44,428 nt of DNA, from contig JAURYL010000011.1 of assembly GCA_030653935.1 (NCBI GenBank), positions 1-44,428 of the forward strand. The letters are read 5' to 3'. The position numbers and the translations under genes were made by a program. This document shows positions 1-6,624 of this stretch, one piece after another. The number at the start of each line of letters is the position of its first letter. Position 1 is the stretch's first letter. The notes under the pieces are model-generated. The model was not told the origin of the DNA. It made no database searches and saw only the letters and a program-made list of their open reading frames with translations. The DNA comes from Pseudomonadota bacterium (GTDB lineage Bacteria; Pseudomonadota; Gammaproteobacteria; Burkholderiales; Thiobacillaceae).

Positions 1-33
1 TCGGGCGCCTTCCAACACCCCCACTCCGCGCAT
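1..33 (-). CDS. possible start of a gene running off the window edge
   Basis: On the minus strand an ATG at 33 follows an AGGAGAGG ribosome-binding site at a good distance and opens a frame to the window edge (11 codons). An in-frame ATG at 75 is an alternative start. In Bat operons batD usually follows the TPR gene, so batD is the contextual guess, but 11 codons cannot show it. The stretch 34-166 between this start and the TPR gene holds nothing else that I recognise. Confidence 0.2.
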   Translation of the reverse strand, partial: MRGVGVLEGAR

Positions 34-166
34 CAGACCCCTCTCCTGAAGCAAATTCGTCGGCACCAGCCCCATAACCAGGGAGAACGCCTATATGCCC
101 TTGCCGCCAGATTTACGCGGATTTGGATAGCCGTTCACAACAGACAGAATGAGCTGAGGATGCGGG

Positions 167-886
167 CTACCACGGCTCGCCCCCTTGTTCGGAAGACGAA
201 CCGCGATCCTGCCGCAACAGCCCCTTGAGCATCGCCTGCGGCCGGTCGCCCAGCAGTTCCAGTTTCTTGAGGCCGGATTGCAGGCGGGCGGCGCCGATGT
301 CCGCGCCGCTGCCGCTGCCACTCGCGCCTTGCAAGCGCGCCCCCGCCGCCGTGCCGCCGCCGACCATCGCCACGGACTCGGAGGCTGCCAGTTCGCGCAC
401 GGCGCGCTCGCTTTCCCAATCCAGGTTGACCTCGCCCTGCGCCAGTTGTCCACGGCGGCCGCGCAGGTCACTGTCGAACGGCGTGCCGCCTTGCTTCGCC
501 AGGCGGACGCGGGCCTGTTCCAGGTTGGCGCGCGCCTTGGCATCCTGCGGGCGCGCCAACAACACCGCCGTGTAGGCTTCCACGGCGGCACGCCAGTTGC
601 TCTGGCCGTAATGGGCGTTGCCCAGGTTGTAGAGCGCGTCGTCACGTTGCCGCGCATCCCGCGCCAGCAGCAGGGCGGCGCCAAAGTGGGTAGTGGCGGC
701 GCGGTAGTCGTTCAGTTTCCAGGCCGCCGCCCCCGCACCGAACTGGCCGGCATAGCCACCCTCTTGGGCGTAGCGGGTCTGCGCCTGGGCGTATTGACCG
801 CGTTGGTAGAGGGCGTGGGCGGAAAGGCCGTCATCGGCGATGGCGGCACTGGAGAGCAGCCATACCAGCGGGAGTGCGCTACGCAT
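167..886 (-). CDS. TPR-repeat protein of the Bat operon (BatC-like)
   Basis: This 239-residue protein has an N-terminal signal peptide (hydrophobic stretch up to about residue 20, ending near SSAAIADDG) and tetratricopeptide-type repeats: HALYQRGQYAQA, a helix pair around AAAWKLNDY, and DDALYNLGNAHYGQ. The C-terminal half is low-complexity and Gly/Ala/Ser-rich. TPR proteins in Bat operons are periplasmic scaffolds thought to link the membrane VWA proteins. The ATG at 886 is chosen because it has a GGAG ribosome-binding site and overlaps the batB stop by 8 bases, which implies translational coupling. A GTG at 895 is possible. The family and the operon position agree; the exact role is inferred. 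Confidence 0.8.
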   Translation of the reverse strand: MRSALPLVWLLSSAAIADDGLSAHALYQRGQYAQAQTRYAQEGGYAGQFGAGAAAWKLNDYRAATTHFGAALLLARDARQRDDALYNLGNAHYGQSNWRAAVEAYTAVLLARPQDAKARANLEQARVRLAKQGGTPFDSDLRGRRGQLAQGEVNLDWESERAVRELAASESVAMVGGGTAAGARLQGASGSGSGADIGAARLQSGLKKLELLGDRPQAMLKGLLRQDRGSSSEQGGEPW

Positions 887-2081
887 GGCCGTCACTCCGC
901 GTGGTGCCGTCAGGTAGGAGCTTTTGCTCCCCCCTTTGAAAATGGGGGGTTGGGGGGGATTTAACCCAGGGTTGCATGACGGTGAGCGTCGCTAAATCCC
1001 CCCTGCTCCCCTTTTCCAAAGGGGGGGTCTGACCGCCTGATTCGTCCTTGGGAGTAACGCGACCGCTTTTCCCCGCGAAGCCGCTCAACAGCAAGAGCAG
1101 CGCCGGCGCCAGCAACCAGGGATACAACTCATGCCAGGCACGCGCCTGGCCCGGGGCCGGCGGGTCTCCGGGCAGAGTTGCGAGGCCGTGGTCGTGCAGT
1201 TCCACCCAGTCGGCGTCACCATCCGCGACACCGGCGTAACGCCCGCCGCTCAGGTGGGCCAGAGCGGCGTAGGCGGCGGCATCCAGGCGGCTTTGTACTT
1301 GCGCGCCGTCGCGTTCCGCGTAGCCACCTTCGGGCAGGGGAATGGCGGCGCCGGTCGCGCTGCCCACGCCCAAGATGAATAGTGGAATGTCTTGTTTCGC
1401 CAGCTTGGCGACGGCGGCGCGGGCGGCTTCACCGGTCGGCCCGGCCAGGCTGTCGGCTTCGCCATCGCTGACCAGCAGGATGGCCTTGCCGCGCGTGGTC
1501 GCACCCTGGAGTTGCCGGGAGGCCAGGTCCAGCGCCGCGCCTAGGTGGGTGCCGACTTGCTCGATCAGGTCGGCGTCGGCCTGCTCCAGCGCGCGCCGCA
1601 ACAGCGCCGGGTCATCGGTGAGCGGCAGCAGCACGCCGGCCGCTCCGGCGTAGACGATGAGGCCGACCCGCTCGCCGGTAAGCCGCGCCAGCCAGTCGCT
1701 CAGTTCCAGCCTGGCGCGGGTGAGCCGCGACGGCGCGATGTCGGTCGCGGCCATCGACGCGGAAACGTCGAGCAGGACCATGACGCTGATGGCGTGGTGG
1801 CGGGTGGCGGGGGCGTCCTGGCCGGGGGCTGTTTCCAGCGGCAGGCGCGGCCCGGCGGCGGCGGCCAGCAACAGCCAGGCCAGGCCGTTGGCCGCCGCGC
1901 GCCGGGCCGCGCCGCGTTCACGGGGCGCGGCGGTGACCGCCCAGGGCAATAGATGCGCATCGGCATAGCCGGCCAGGCGTTGCCGGCGGCGGCGGGCCAG
2001 TGCCCAGAACAGCAGGGGCTGCAAGGCCAGCAGCCCCCACCAGGGCGCGCGCCAGTCGAGGTTGGCGAGGACGTCGATCAT
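879..2081 (-). CDS. BatB-like membrane VWA-domain protein with a repeat-derived C-terminal tail
   Basis: The 400-residue protein has an N-terminal membrane segment (WWGLLALQPLLFWAL), a von Willebrand A domain with the metal-site motif DVSAS, the segment LTGERVGLIVYAG, and a C-terminal membrane helix (WLLAPALLLLLSGFAG). This is the architecture of Bat aerotolerance proteins, which sit in the inner membrane with the VWA domain outside. The ATG at 2081 overlaps the batA stop as ATGA, so the two are coupled; the frame stays open further upstream but that part lies within batA. Odd: after the last helix a tail of about 63 residues is encoded largely by an imperfect palindromic repeat (914-1027), so the original protein probably ended soon after the helix. 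Confidence 0.85.
   Translation of the reverse strand: MIDVLANLDWRAPWWGLLALQPLLFWALARRRRQRLAGYADAHLLPWAVTAAPRERGAARRAAANGLAWLLLAAAAGPRLPLETAPGQDAPATRHHAISVMVLLDVSASMAATDIAPSRLTRARLELSDWLARLTGERVGLIVYAGAAGVLLPLTDDPALLRRALEQADADLIEQVGTHLGAALDLASRQLQGATTRGKAILLVSDGEADSLAGPTGEAARAAVAKLAKQDIPLFILGVGSATGAAIPLPEGGYAERDGAQVQSRLDAAAYAALAHLSGGRYAGVADGDADWVELHDHGLATLPGDPPAPGQARAWHELYPWLLAPALLLLLSGFAGKSGRVTPKDESGGQTPPLEKGSRGDLATLTVMQPWVKSPPTPHFQRGEQKLLPDGTTRSDGHA
914..1027. repeat. imperfect palindromic repeat inside the 3' end of batB
   Basis: The element begins GTAGGAGC-TTTT-GCTCC. Its C-rich/G-rich arms (CCCCCCTTTG... with a GATTTAA inner edge near 960, answered by TAAATCCCCCC and CCAAAGGGGGGG near 992-1027) can fold back on each other. 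The minus-strand reading frame runs through it and encodes part of the BatB tail (around TPPLEKGSRGD and KSPPTPHFQRGE). It resembles the dispersed 'CCCCCTTTG' intergenic repeats of proteobacteria. Confidence 0.7.
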
Positions 2082-3034
2082 GTCGCGCGCAGCCGCGTAA
2101 ATTGCGCCAGGCTCAACAAGGCCACGCCCAGCGCCAGCGGTAGCCAGTACCACTCGCGGGTCTGGCGATGCCGCGCCGGACGCGCCAGGGACGGCTCCAG
2201 TTTGCCGATGGCGTTGATGACCTGTTCGGCGTCTTCCGTGCTTTTCACGACCCAGTGCTGGCCACCGCTCAGTCGGGCGATGTCGGCCAGACCGGGTTGC
2301 GGGTCGGCCTCAACCGCGTTGGCCGGCCTGCCCGCTGCAAACAGGTCGCCACCAATCTGGAGCGTATGCACCGCCACCCCGAGTTGCCGCGCCACCGCCA
2401 CCGCCTCACCGGGGGTGAGGTCGCCGCTGTTGGATTCGGCGCCGTCGCTGAGCAGGATCACCACCGGGCGCAAGCGGGTTTGTCTGACCTGTTTGACCGC
2501 CAGGCCGAGGGCATCACCCAGCGCGGTGTTGTCGCCGGCCATGCCGATTTGCAGGCGTTCGATCTGGGCGATGACATGGGCATGGTCGAAGGTGGGCGGG
2601 GTCAGCGTCGCCGCCGTCGAACCGAAAGCCAGCACGCCAAAACGGTCCCCCGCCCTGCCCTGTATAAACCGCCCCAGCACCGCCTTGAGCACGGCCAGGC
2701 GCTCGGCTTTTTTCCCGGCGAGCTGGAAGTCGTCAATGCTCATGGTCTGCGAGGTATCGACGACCAGGACGATGTCGCGCCCTTCCGGCGGCGGCACGAT
2801 CCAGTCGCCCACCTCGCGCGGCTGCGCCAGGGCCAGCAGCAACAGCGCTAAAGCCATCACCTCGAACAGGCGCGGCCAGCGTGCCGGGGCGGTTTCCTTA
2901 CCGGTTATGCCGAGACCCAGGCCAGGGTGGTTCAGCACCAGGCTGGCGGCGGGCTGAGCATCGGTCCGGCGCCAGACCAGCCAGACGACAAGCGGCAGCG
3001 GCAGAAGCCAGAGAGGCTGGGCGAGTTCAAGCAT
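2078..3034 (-). CDS. BatA-like membrane VWA-domain protein
   Basis: The 318-residue protein starts with a membrane helix (LWLLPLPLVVWLVW), has a second helix near ALALLLLALAQP, then a VWA domain with DTSQTM at the metal site, AGDRFGVLAFGS, and VILLSDGAESNSGD, and ends with a helix (YWLPLALGVALLSLA). This is the BatA layout. The metal site reads D-T-S-x-T rather than D-x-S-x-S, a conservative change. It overlaps batB by 4 bases. The 182-base gap on its upstream side is filled by a palindromic repeat (3084-3181), so it may be less tightly co-expressed with DUF58/DUF4381 than those are with moxR. Confidence 0.87.
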   Translation of the reverse strand: MLELAQPLWLLPLPLVVWLVWRRTDAQPAASLVLNHPGLGLGITGKETAPARWPRLFEVMALALLLLALAQPREVGDWIVPPPEGRDIVLVVDTSQTMSIDDFQLAGKKAERLAVLKAVLGRFIQGRAGDRFGVLAFGSTAATLTPPTFDHAHVIAQIERLQIGMAGDNTALGDALGLAVKQVRQTRLRPVVILLSDGAESNSGDLTPGEAVAVARQLGVAVHTLQIGGDLFAAGRPANAVEADPQPGLADIARLSGGQHWVVKSTEDAEQVINAIGKLEPSLARPARHRQTREWYWLPLALGVALLSLAQFTRLRAT

Positions 3035-3083
3035 TCAGGCGGCCCAATGCCACACGCAGTATGCGTTTCCGTAAAACATCCTC

Positions 3084-3181
3084 GTAGGAGGCCCGCTCGC
3101 GGGCCGATTGCGACGGTTGGGCAGGCGCGGACGCTGTCCATCGTGGAAGCGTCGCAATCGCGCCGCAAGCGGCGCTCCTAC
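3084..3181. repeat. palindromic repeat, GTAGGAG...CTCCTAC
   Basis: The left end GTAGGAGGCCCGC and the right end GCGGCGCTCCTAC are complementary at their termini, with inner complementary arms (GATTGCGACG against CGTCGCAATC). It lies between the DUF4381 stop and the batA start. It resembles the widespread GTAGGAGCGGC repeats of gamma- and betaproteobacteria. Confidence 0.8.
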
Positions 3182-3216
3182 CGTGCGTGACCGTTGCATC
3201 CACGAAAGTGGGGCAC

Positions 3217-3588
3217 TCATTTGCTTCCTCCCCCCGCTCGCAGCAAACCTTCCGCCTCGCGGCACAACCTTGCCAGCGTGGTCGCGGCATCGGCTGTTGG
3301 GCGGGCGAAGCGCAGTTGCTCCAGTTCCATGCGCCAGGATTCTGGCAAGGCGCGGCCTTCCATCAGGTGCGCCAATCCGGCCGCGCCGGCCTGGGTATCC
3401 GGTGAACGCGCCAGCCGGCGCAGGGCGCGTAGCGGCGCGCGGCGGCGCCAGAACCTCCAGACGATAACAACCAACAAGACAACGGTCGCAGCCAGCAGAA
3501 ATAGCGGCGCGTAATCGGTACGCGCGGCGGCGGCAGGCGGCGCGGCGGGCTCGATGATCGCGGCGAGATCCTGGTGCGGGTCAGGCAT
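3217..3588 (-). CDS. DUF4381-type membrane protein of the Bat operon
   Basis: This is a 123-residue protein with a short Pro/Ala-rich N-terminus, one strong membrane helix (YAPLFLLAATVVLLVVIVW), a basic stop-transfer stretch and a helical cytoplasmic part with RRLARSP and ESWRMELEQLRF. DUF4381 proteins occur almost only between the DUF58 gene and batA in Bat operons; their function is not known. The ATG at 3588 is chosen because it overlaps the DUF58 stop (ATGCCTGA); a longer frame upstream would lie inside DUF58. Confidence 0.8.
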   Translation of the reverse strand: MPDPHQDLAAIIEPAAPPAAAARTDYAPLFLLAATVVLLVVIVWRFWRRRAPLRALRRLARSPDTQAGAAGLAHLMEGRALPESWRMELEQLRFARPTADAATTLARLCREAEGLLRAGGGSK

Positions 3589-4552
3589 GACGGGCGAGGA
3601 GGGGCAACAGGTCGTCCACTTCGGAAGCGATGTCGATGTGTCGGATACCGGCGCGGGCGAGGCGTTCGCCACGCTGTCGCAGTTGTTGACTCAGGCGTTC
3701 ACCGTGGTCGGCCTGAGCGGTATCGAGCCAGCGCGCGCCCGGCCGCGAGAGGTCGTGGAAGCAGGCCAGGCCGAGGTTCGGCAATTGCCGTTCCGCCGGG
3801 TCGCTGACGCGCAAGGCGAGTACATCCAGGCGCTCCGCCAGGCGGGCGAGCAGGGATTCGTGTTCCCCATCCAGCCAGGCGAAATCGCTCACCAGGACGA
3901 GGCGCGCACCACGTGGCAGATTGGCATCGAGCCAGGCCAGGTGATCGAGGTCGCGCAAGGGTTCGGTCGGCGTGGTTTGCGTCAGCGGCGGGCACGGCGC
4001 GGTGAGGGCTTCGGCCAGCGCCAGGGCGCCGGCGCGGCCATGCAGGGGCGGCAGTTCGAGATCGTCGCTATCCCACAACGTGGCGCCCACGGCGGTGTTG
4101 TCCCGCGCGGCGGCGAAGGCCAGCAGGATGGCGACCCGCGCCGCTTGCGTGACCTTGAGCCGGCGCCGGGTGCCGAAACGCAGGCTGGCGCCGCGATCCA
4201 CCACCAAGTGCAGGATGGGCTGGCGTTCCTCGCGGTAGATTTTCAGGAAGGGGCGGCCGCTGCGCGCGGTGGTGCGCCAGTCCATGTCGCGAATGTCGTC
4301 GCCGGCGGCATAGGGACGCGATTCCTCGTAATCGAGGCCGCGCCCCAGCCAGGCCGAGGGCCAGTCGCCGGCATGGTGGTCGTGAACTTCGCGCTGACCG
4401 TGAATATCGATCAGCAACTCAGCTTGCAGGGCGAGCTGGGCGATTTCGTCGGCGGAAAGCAGTGGGACGTAGGTTGGGCAAAGCGCAGCGTGCCCAACAA
4501 GACTGTTGGGCACGCCTATGGCTTTGCCCAACCTACGCAATATCGGATTCAC
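3581..4552 (-). CDS. DUF58 (VWA-like) protein of the Bat operon, with a repeat inserted in its N-terminus
   Basis: The 323-residue protein carries the DUF58 signature: GRGLDYEESRPYAAGDD, then RDMDWRTTARSGRPFLK and YREERQ, followed by a degenerate VWA fold. DUF58 proteins are cytoplasmic partners of MoxR ATPases. The GTG start at 4552 overlaps the moxR stop (GTGA). Odd: after only five codons the frame enters a 70-base palindrome (4468-4537), which adds about 23 residues (RRLGKAIGVPNS...HAALCPTYV) before the normal family start LLSADEIAQLA. The frame is kept, so the protein is probably made with a foreign N-terminal insert. Confidence 0.87.
   Translation of the reverse strand: MNPILRRLGKAIGVPNSLVGHAALCPTYVPLLSADEIAQLALQAELLIDIHGQREVHDHHAGDWPSAWLGRGLDYEESRPYAAGDDIRDMDWRTTARSGRPFLKIYREERQPILHLVVDRGASLRFGTRRRLKVTQAARVAILLAFAAARDNTAVGATLWDSDDLELPPLHGRAGALALAEALTAPCPPLTQTTPTEPLRDLDHLAWLDANLPRGARLVLVSDFAWLDGEHESLLARLAERLDVLALRVSDPAERQLPNLGLACFHDLSRPGARWLDTAQADHGERLSQQLRQRGERLARAGIRHIDIASEVDDLLPLLARHA
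4468..4537. repeat. palindromic repeat within DUF58, copy 1 of 2
   Basis: The left arm starts CGTAGGTTGGGCAAAGCGC and reaches GCCCAACA; the right arm returns TGTTGGGCACGC and ends TTTGCCCAACCTACG, with one short mismatch block (CTATG). The same element recurs at 41279-41353 with perfect 30-base arms. It lies wholly inside the DUF58 reading frame. Confidence 0.93.
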
Positions 4553-5505
4553 GGCGCCGGCACCGCGTCCAGCAATCCGGCGATGAGCGCATCGCGGTCG
4601 AGCTTTTTCAGGCGCGCTTCCAGGCTGAGGGCGATGCGATGGCGCAGGCAGTCGGGGGCGATTTCACGCACGTCGTCCGGGCTGACGTAGTCGCGTCCGC
4701 GCAGATAGGCGAGCGCCGCCGCCGCGTGTGCCAAGGCCAGCGCGGCGCGAGGGCTGGCACCAATGGCGACGCTGCCGGCCCAGGCGGGGTCGTATGCGCC
4801 GGGGTCGCGGGTGGCGCGGGCGAGGCTGACCAGGTAGGTCTCCACCTCCGGCGCGATGTGCACCTGGCGCACTTCCGCGCGCGCGGCCAGGACGGTGGCC
4901 ACGTCCACCACCGCAGCCGGCGGGGTCTCGCCCCAGTCGCGGGCGCGGTCACGGCGCATGATTTCCAGTTCCTCGTCGGCGCTCGGGTAGCCCAGCGATA
5001 CATGTAGCAGGAAGCGGTCGAGCTGCGCTTCCGGCAGCGGGTAGGTGCCGGCCTGCTCCAGCGGGTTCTGGGTGGCCATCACCATGAACAGATCGGGCAG
5101 CTTGCGAGTGTGGTTGCCGACCGTGATCTGGCGCTCCTGCATGGCTTCCAGCAGGGCCGACTGCACCTTGGCCGGGGCGCGGTTGATCTCGTCGGCGAGG
5201 ATGATTTCGTGGAACAGCGGGCCTTCGGAGAACTGGAAGCTGCCGTCCTGGGGCCGGTAGATGTCGCCGCCGGTGAGGTCGCCCGGCAACAGGTCGGGGG
5301 TGAACTGGATGCGGCGGAACCCGGCCTGGACACCCGCCGCCAGGGTTTTAACGGCGGTGGTCTTGGCTAGCCCGGGCAGGCCTTCCACCAGTACATGGCC
5401 GCCGGCGAGCAGGCCGATAACCAGGCGGTCGAGCAGTTTGCTCTGGCCGACGATGACACCTTCCAGCGCCTGGCGCAGTTCCAGAATTCGGGCTTGATGG
5501 GGCAT
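4549..5505 (-). CDS. MoxR-family AAA+ ATPase
   Basis: The 318-residue protein has a Walker A motif at about residues 42-49 (GLPGLAKT), MoxR signatures (FTPDLLPGDLTGGDIY, FSEGPLFHEIILADEINRA with Walker B), sensor MATQNPLEQAGTYPLPEAQ and a C-terminal lid domain. MoxR ATPases act as chaperone-like remodelers together with VWA proteins; here the partners are DUF58 and the Bat proteins just downstream. The start is uncertain: the ATG at 5505 gives the usual family length, but a GTG at 5619 has a better ribosome-binding site (GGGGAG) and would add a Pro-rich stretch of 38 residues. Confidence 0.9.
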   Translation of the reverse strand: MPHQARILELRQALEGVIVGQSKLLDRLVIGLLAGGHVLVEGLPGLAKTTAVKTLAAGVQAGFRRIQFTPDLLPGDLTGGDIYRPQDGSFQFSEGPLFHEIILADEINRAPAKVQSALLEAMQERQITVGNHTRKLPDLFMVMATQNPLEQAGTYPLPEAQLDRFLLHVSLGYPSADEELEIMRRDRARDWGETPPAAVVDVATVLAARAEVRQVHIAPEVETYLVSLARATRDPGAYDPAWAGSVAIGASPRAALALAHAAAALAYLRGRDYVSPDDVREIAPDCLRHRIALSLEARLKKLDRDALIAGLLDAVPAP

Positions 5506-5681
5506 GGCGGCGGCGGGCGGGGAAGAAGGCGCGAAGGTATGCCCGTCCCGCCACGACGGCAATGGTGTATTGGTGCCAGGAAGGGGCGCCAGACGCGCAA
5601 ACTCCCCGGGGTTTTTCACGGTGCTCCCCGGTCGTTTCCGGGCGCTTTGTGATCCGGGGCCGCGCCGCCGGAAAGCGGCGA

Positions 5682-6368
5682 TCAGCCCGCGAAAGCGCGT
5701 AGGGAATTCAGGTTGTGCAAAGTGATGTTGCGCCCCTTGATGTCGATCAGGCCATCCCGGGAGAGGCGGCCGAGCACGCGCGAGAAGGTTTCCGGGGCGA
5801 GGTTGAGTTGGGAGGCGATGGTGGACTTGTTCATGTCCAGTTCGAGGTTGTAGCTGATCGCCTGTTCCGGTGCCTGCTGGCTGAGGAAATGGGCGACGCG
5901 CTGGGCGCTGCCGCGTTGGCTACAGGTCTCGAGGTTTTCGATTAATTGGCGATAGTGATCGCCCATGCGTTCCATCAATATTTCCGCCAGGCGCGGGTTG
6001 GCGCGCATGGTGGCGCGTAGCGACTGCTTTTCCAGAACCAGGACAATGCTGTCCTTGTTGGCCTGCGCCGTAACCGGGGAGCCACAGCCGGGAAAAATCG
6101 TTTCCTCGGCAAAGGTGTCGCCGGGGCCGGCCATGGTCACGATCTTCTCGACGCCCTCGGTGCTCGGCAGCATCAGCTTGATCTGGCCGGAAATGACCAG
6201 ATGCATGCCGCCGGGGTCCGCGCCCTTCTGGTAAAGAAATTCGTTCCTGTTCATGCGCTGTTCGGTCGCGCCCCGGGCCAGGAGGGCGAGTTCATCGGCG
6301 CCGAGGCAGCGGAACAGCGCTTGATGCGAGAGCATTTCGGGAATGCAGTGGCGTCTGGCTATGATCAT
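5682..6368 (-). CDS. Crp/Fnr-family regulator, Dnr-like
   Basis: The 228-residue protein has an N-terminal cyclic-nucleotide-type beta-roll (FLYQKGADPGGMHLVISGQIKL), a long dimer helix and a C-terminal winged helix-turn-helix (MNKSTIASQLNLAPETFSRV with LSRDGLIDIKG). The N-terminal cysteine cluster that holds the Fe-S centre of true FNR is absent, which fits the Dnr/NnrR-like groups that sense nitric oxide through haem. The recognition helix sequence ETFSR is that of FNR/Dnr proteins, which bind TTGAT-N4-ATCAA sites. The ATG at 6368 has ACGGAGC upstream. It is divergent from narX, so it probably controls nitrogen-oxide respiration; the ligand is inferred. Confidence 0.82.
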   Translation of the reverse strand: MIIARRHCIPEMLSHQALFRCLGADELALLARGATEQRMNRNEFLYQKGADPGGMHLVISGQIKLMLPSTEGVEKIVTMAGPGDTFAEETIFPGCGSPVTAQANKDSIVLVLEKQSLRATMRANPRLAEILMERMGDHYRQLIENLETCSQRGSAQRVAHFLSQQAPEQAISYNLELDMNKSTIASQLNLAPETFSRVLGRLSRDGLIDIKGRNITLHNLNSLRAFAG

Positions 6369-6402
6369 CGTTCAGCTCCGTGAGGTGTCGAGGATCTCGA
6401 CC

Positions 6403-6416
6403 TTGATTATTGTCAA
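6403..6416. promoter_or_regulatory. FNR/Dnr-type box TTGAT-TATT-GTCAA
   Basis: The sequence matches the FNR/Dnr consensus TTGAT-N4-ATCAA at nine of ten defined positions. It lies 35 bases upstream of the Dnr-like gene and on the narX side of it, so it could serve autoregulation, narXL control, or both. Confidence 0.65.
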
Positions 6417-6470
6417 GTCTATGGCCCCGGCGCGTGGGGGCGAAGCTGCTTATATCCGACTGGAATGATC

Positions 6471-6580
6471 GAGATACCACCATAGAGGTATGGTGGATAT
6501 TGATCAAGCTGTTGAATTCATGTGTAACCACAGGGGTGGTATCGGTGGTTGTGGGCAATTTGATTCAATGGTGGTATCTC
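6471..6580. promoter_or_regulatory. cluster of GGTGGTAT repeats upstream of narX
   Basis: GAGATACCACCAT (6471-6483) is repeated as its exact inverse complement ATGGTGGTATCTC at 6568-6580. A further GGTGGTAT lies at 6535-6542, and an inverted repeat CCACCATA-GAGG-TATGGTGG spans 6477-6496. Such repeated, oriented octamers look like response-regulator sites, with NarL itself a natural candidate, although they do not match the E. coli NarL heptamer well. Confidence 0.5.
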
Positions 6581-6624
6581 TCAAGCCCATGGCGGGCCGC
6601 CGGCCCGCGATATCGGTACAGAGC

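Noticed and set aside
6490-6624. N-terminal extension of narX
   Set aside because: It would place an inverted-repeat cluster in coding sequence, and NarX proteins start just before the first helix.
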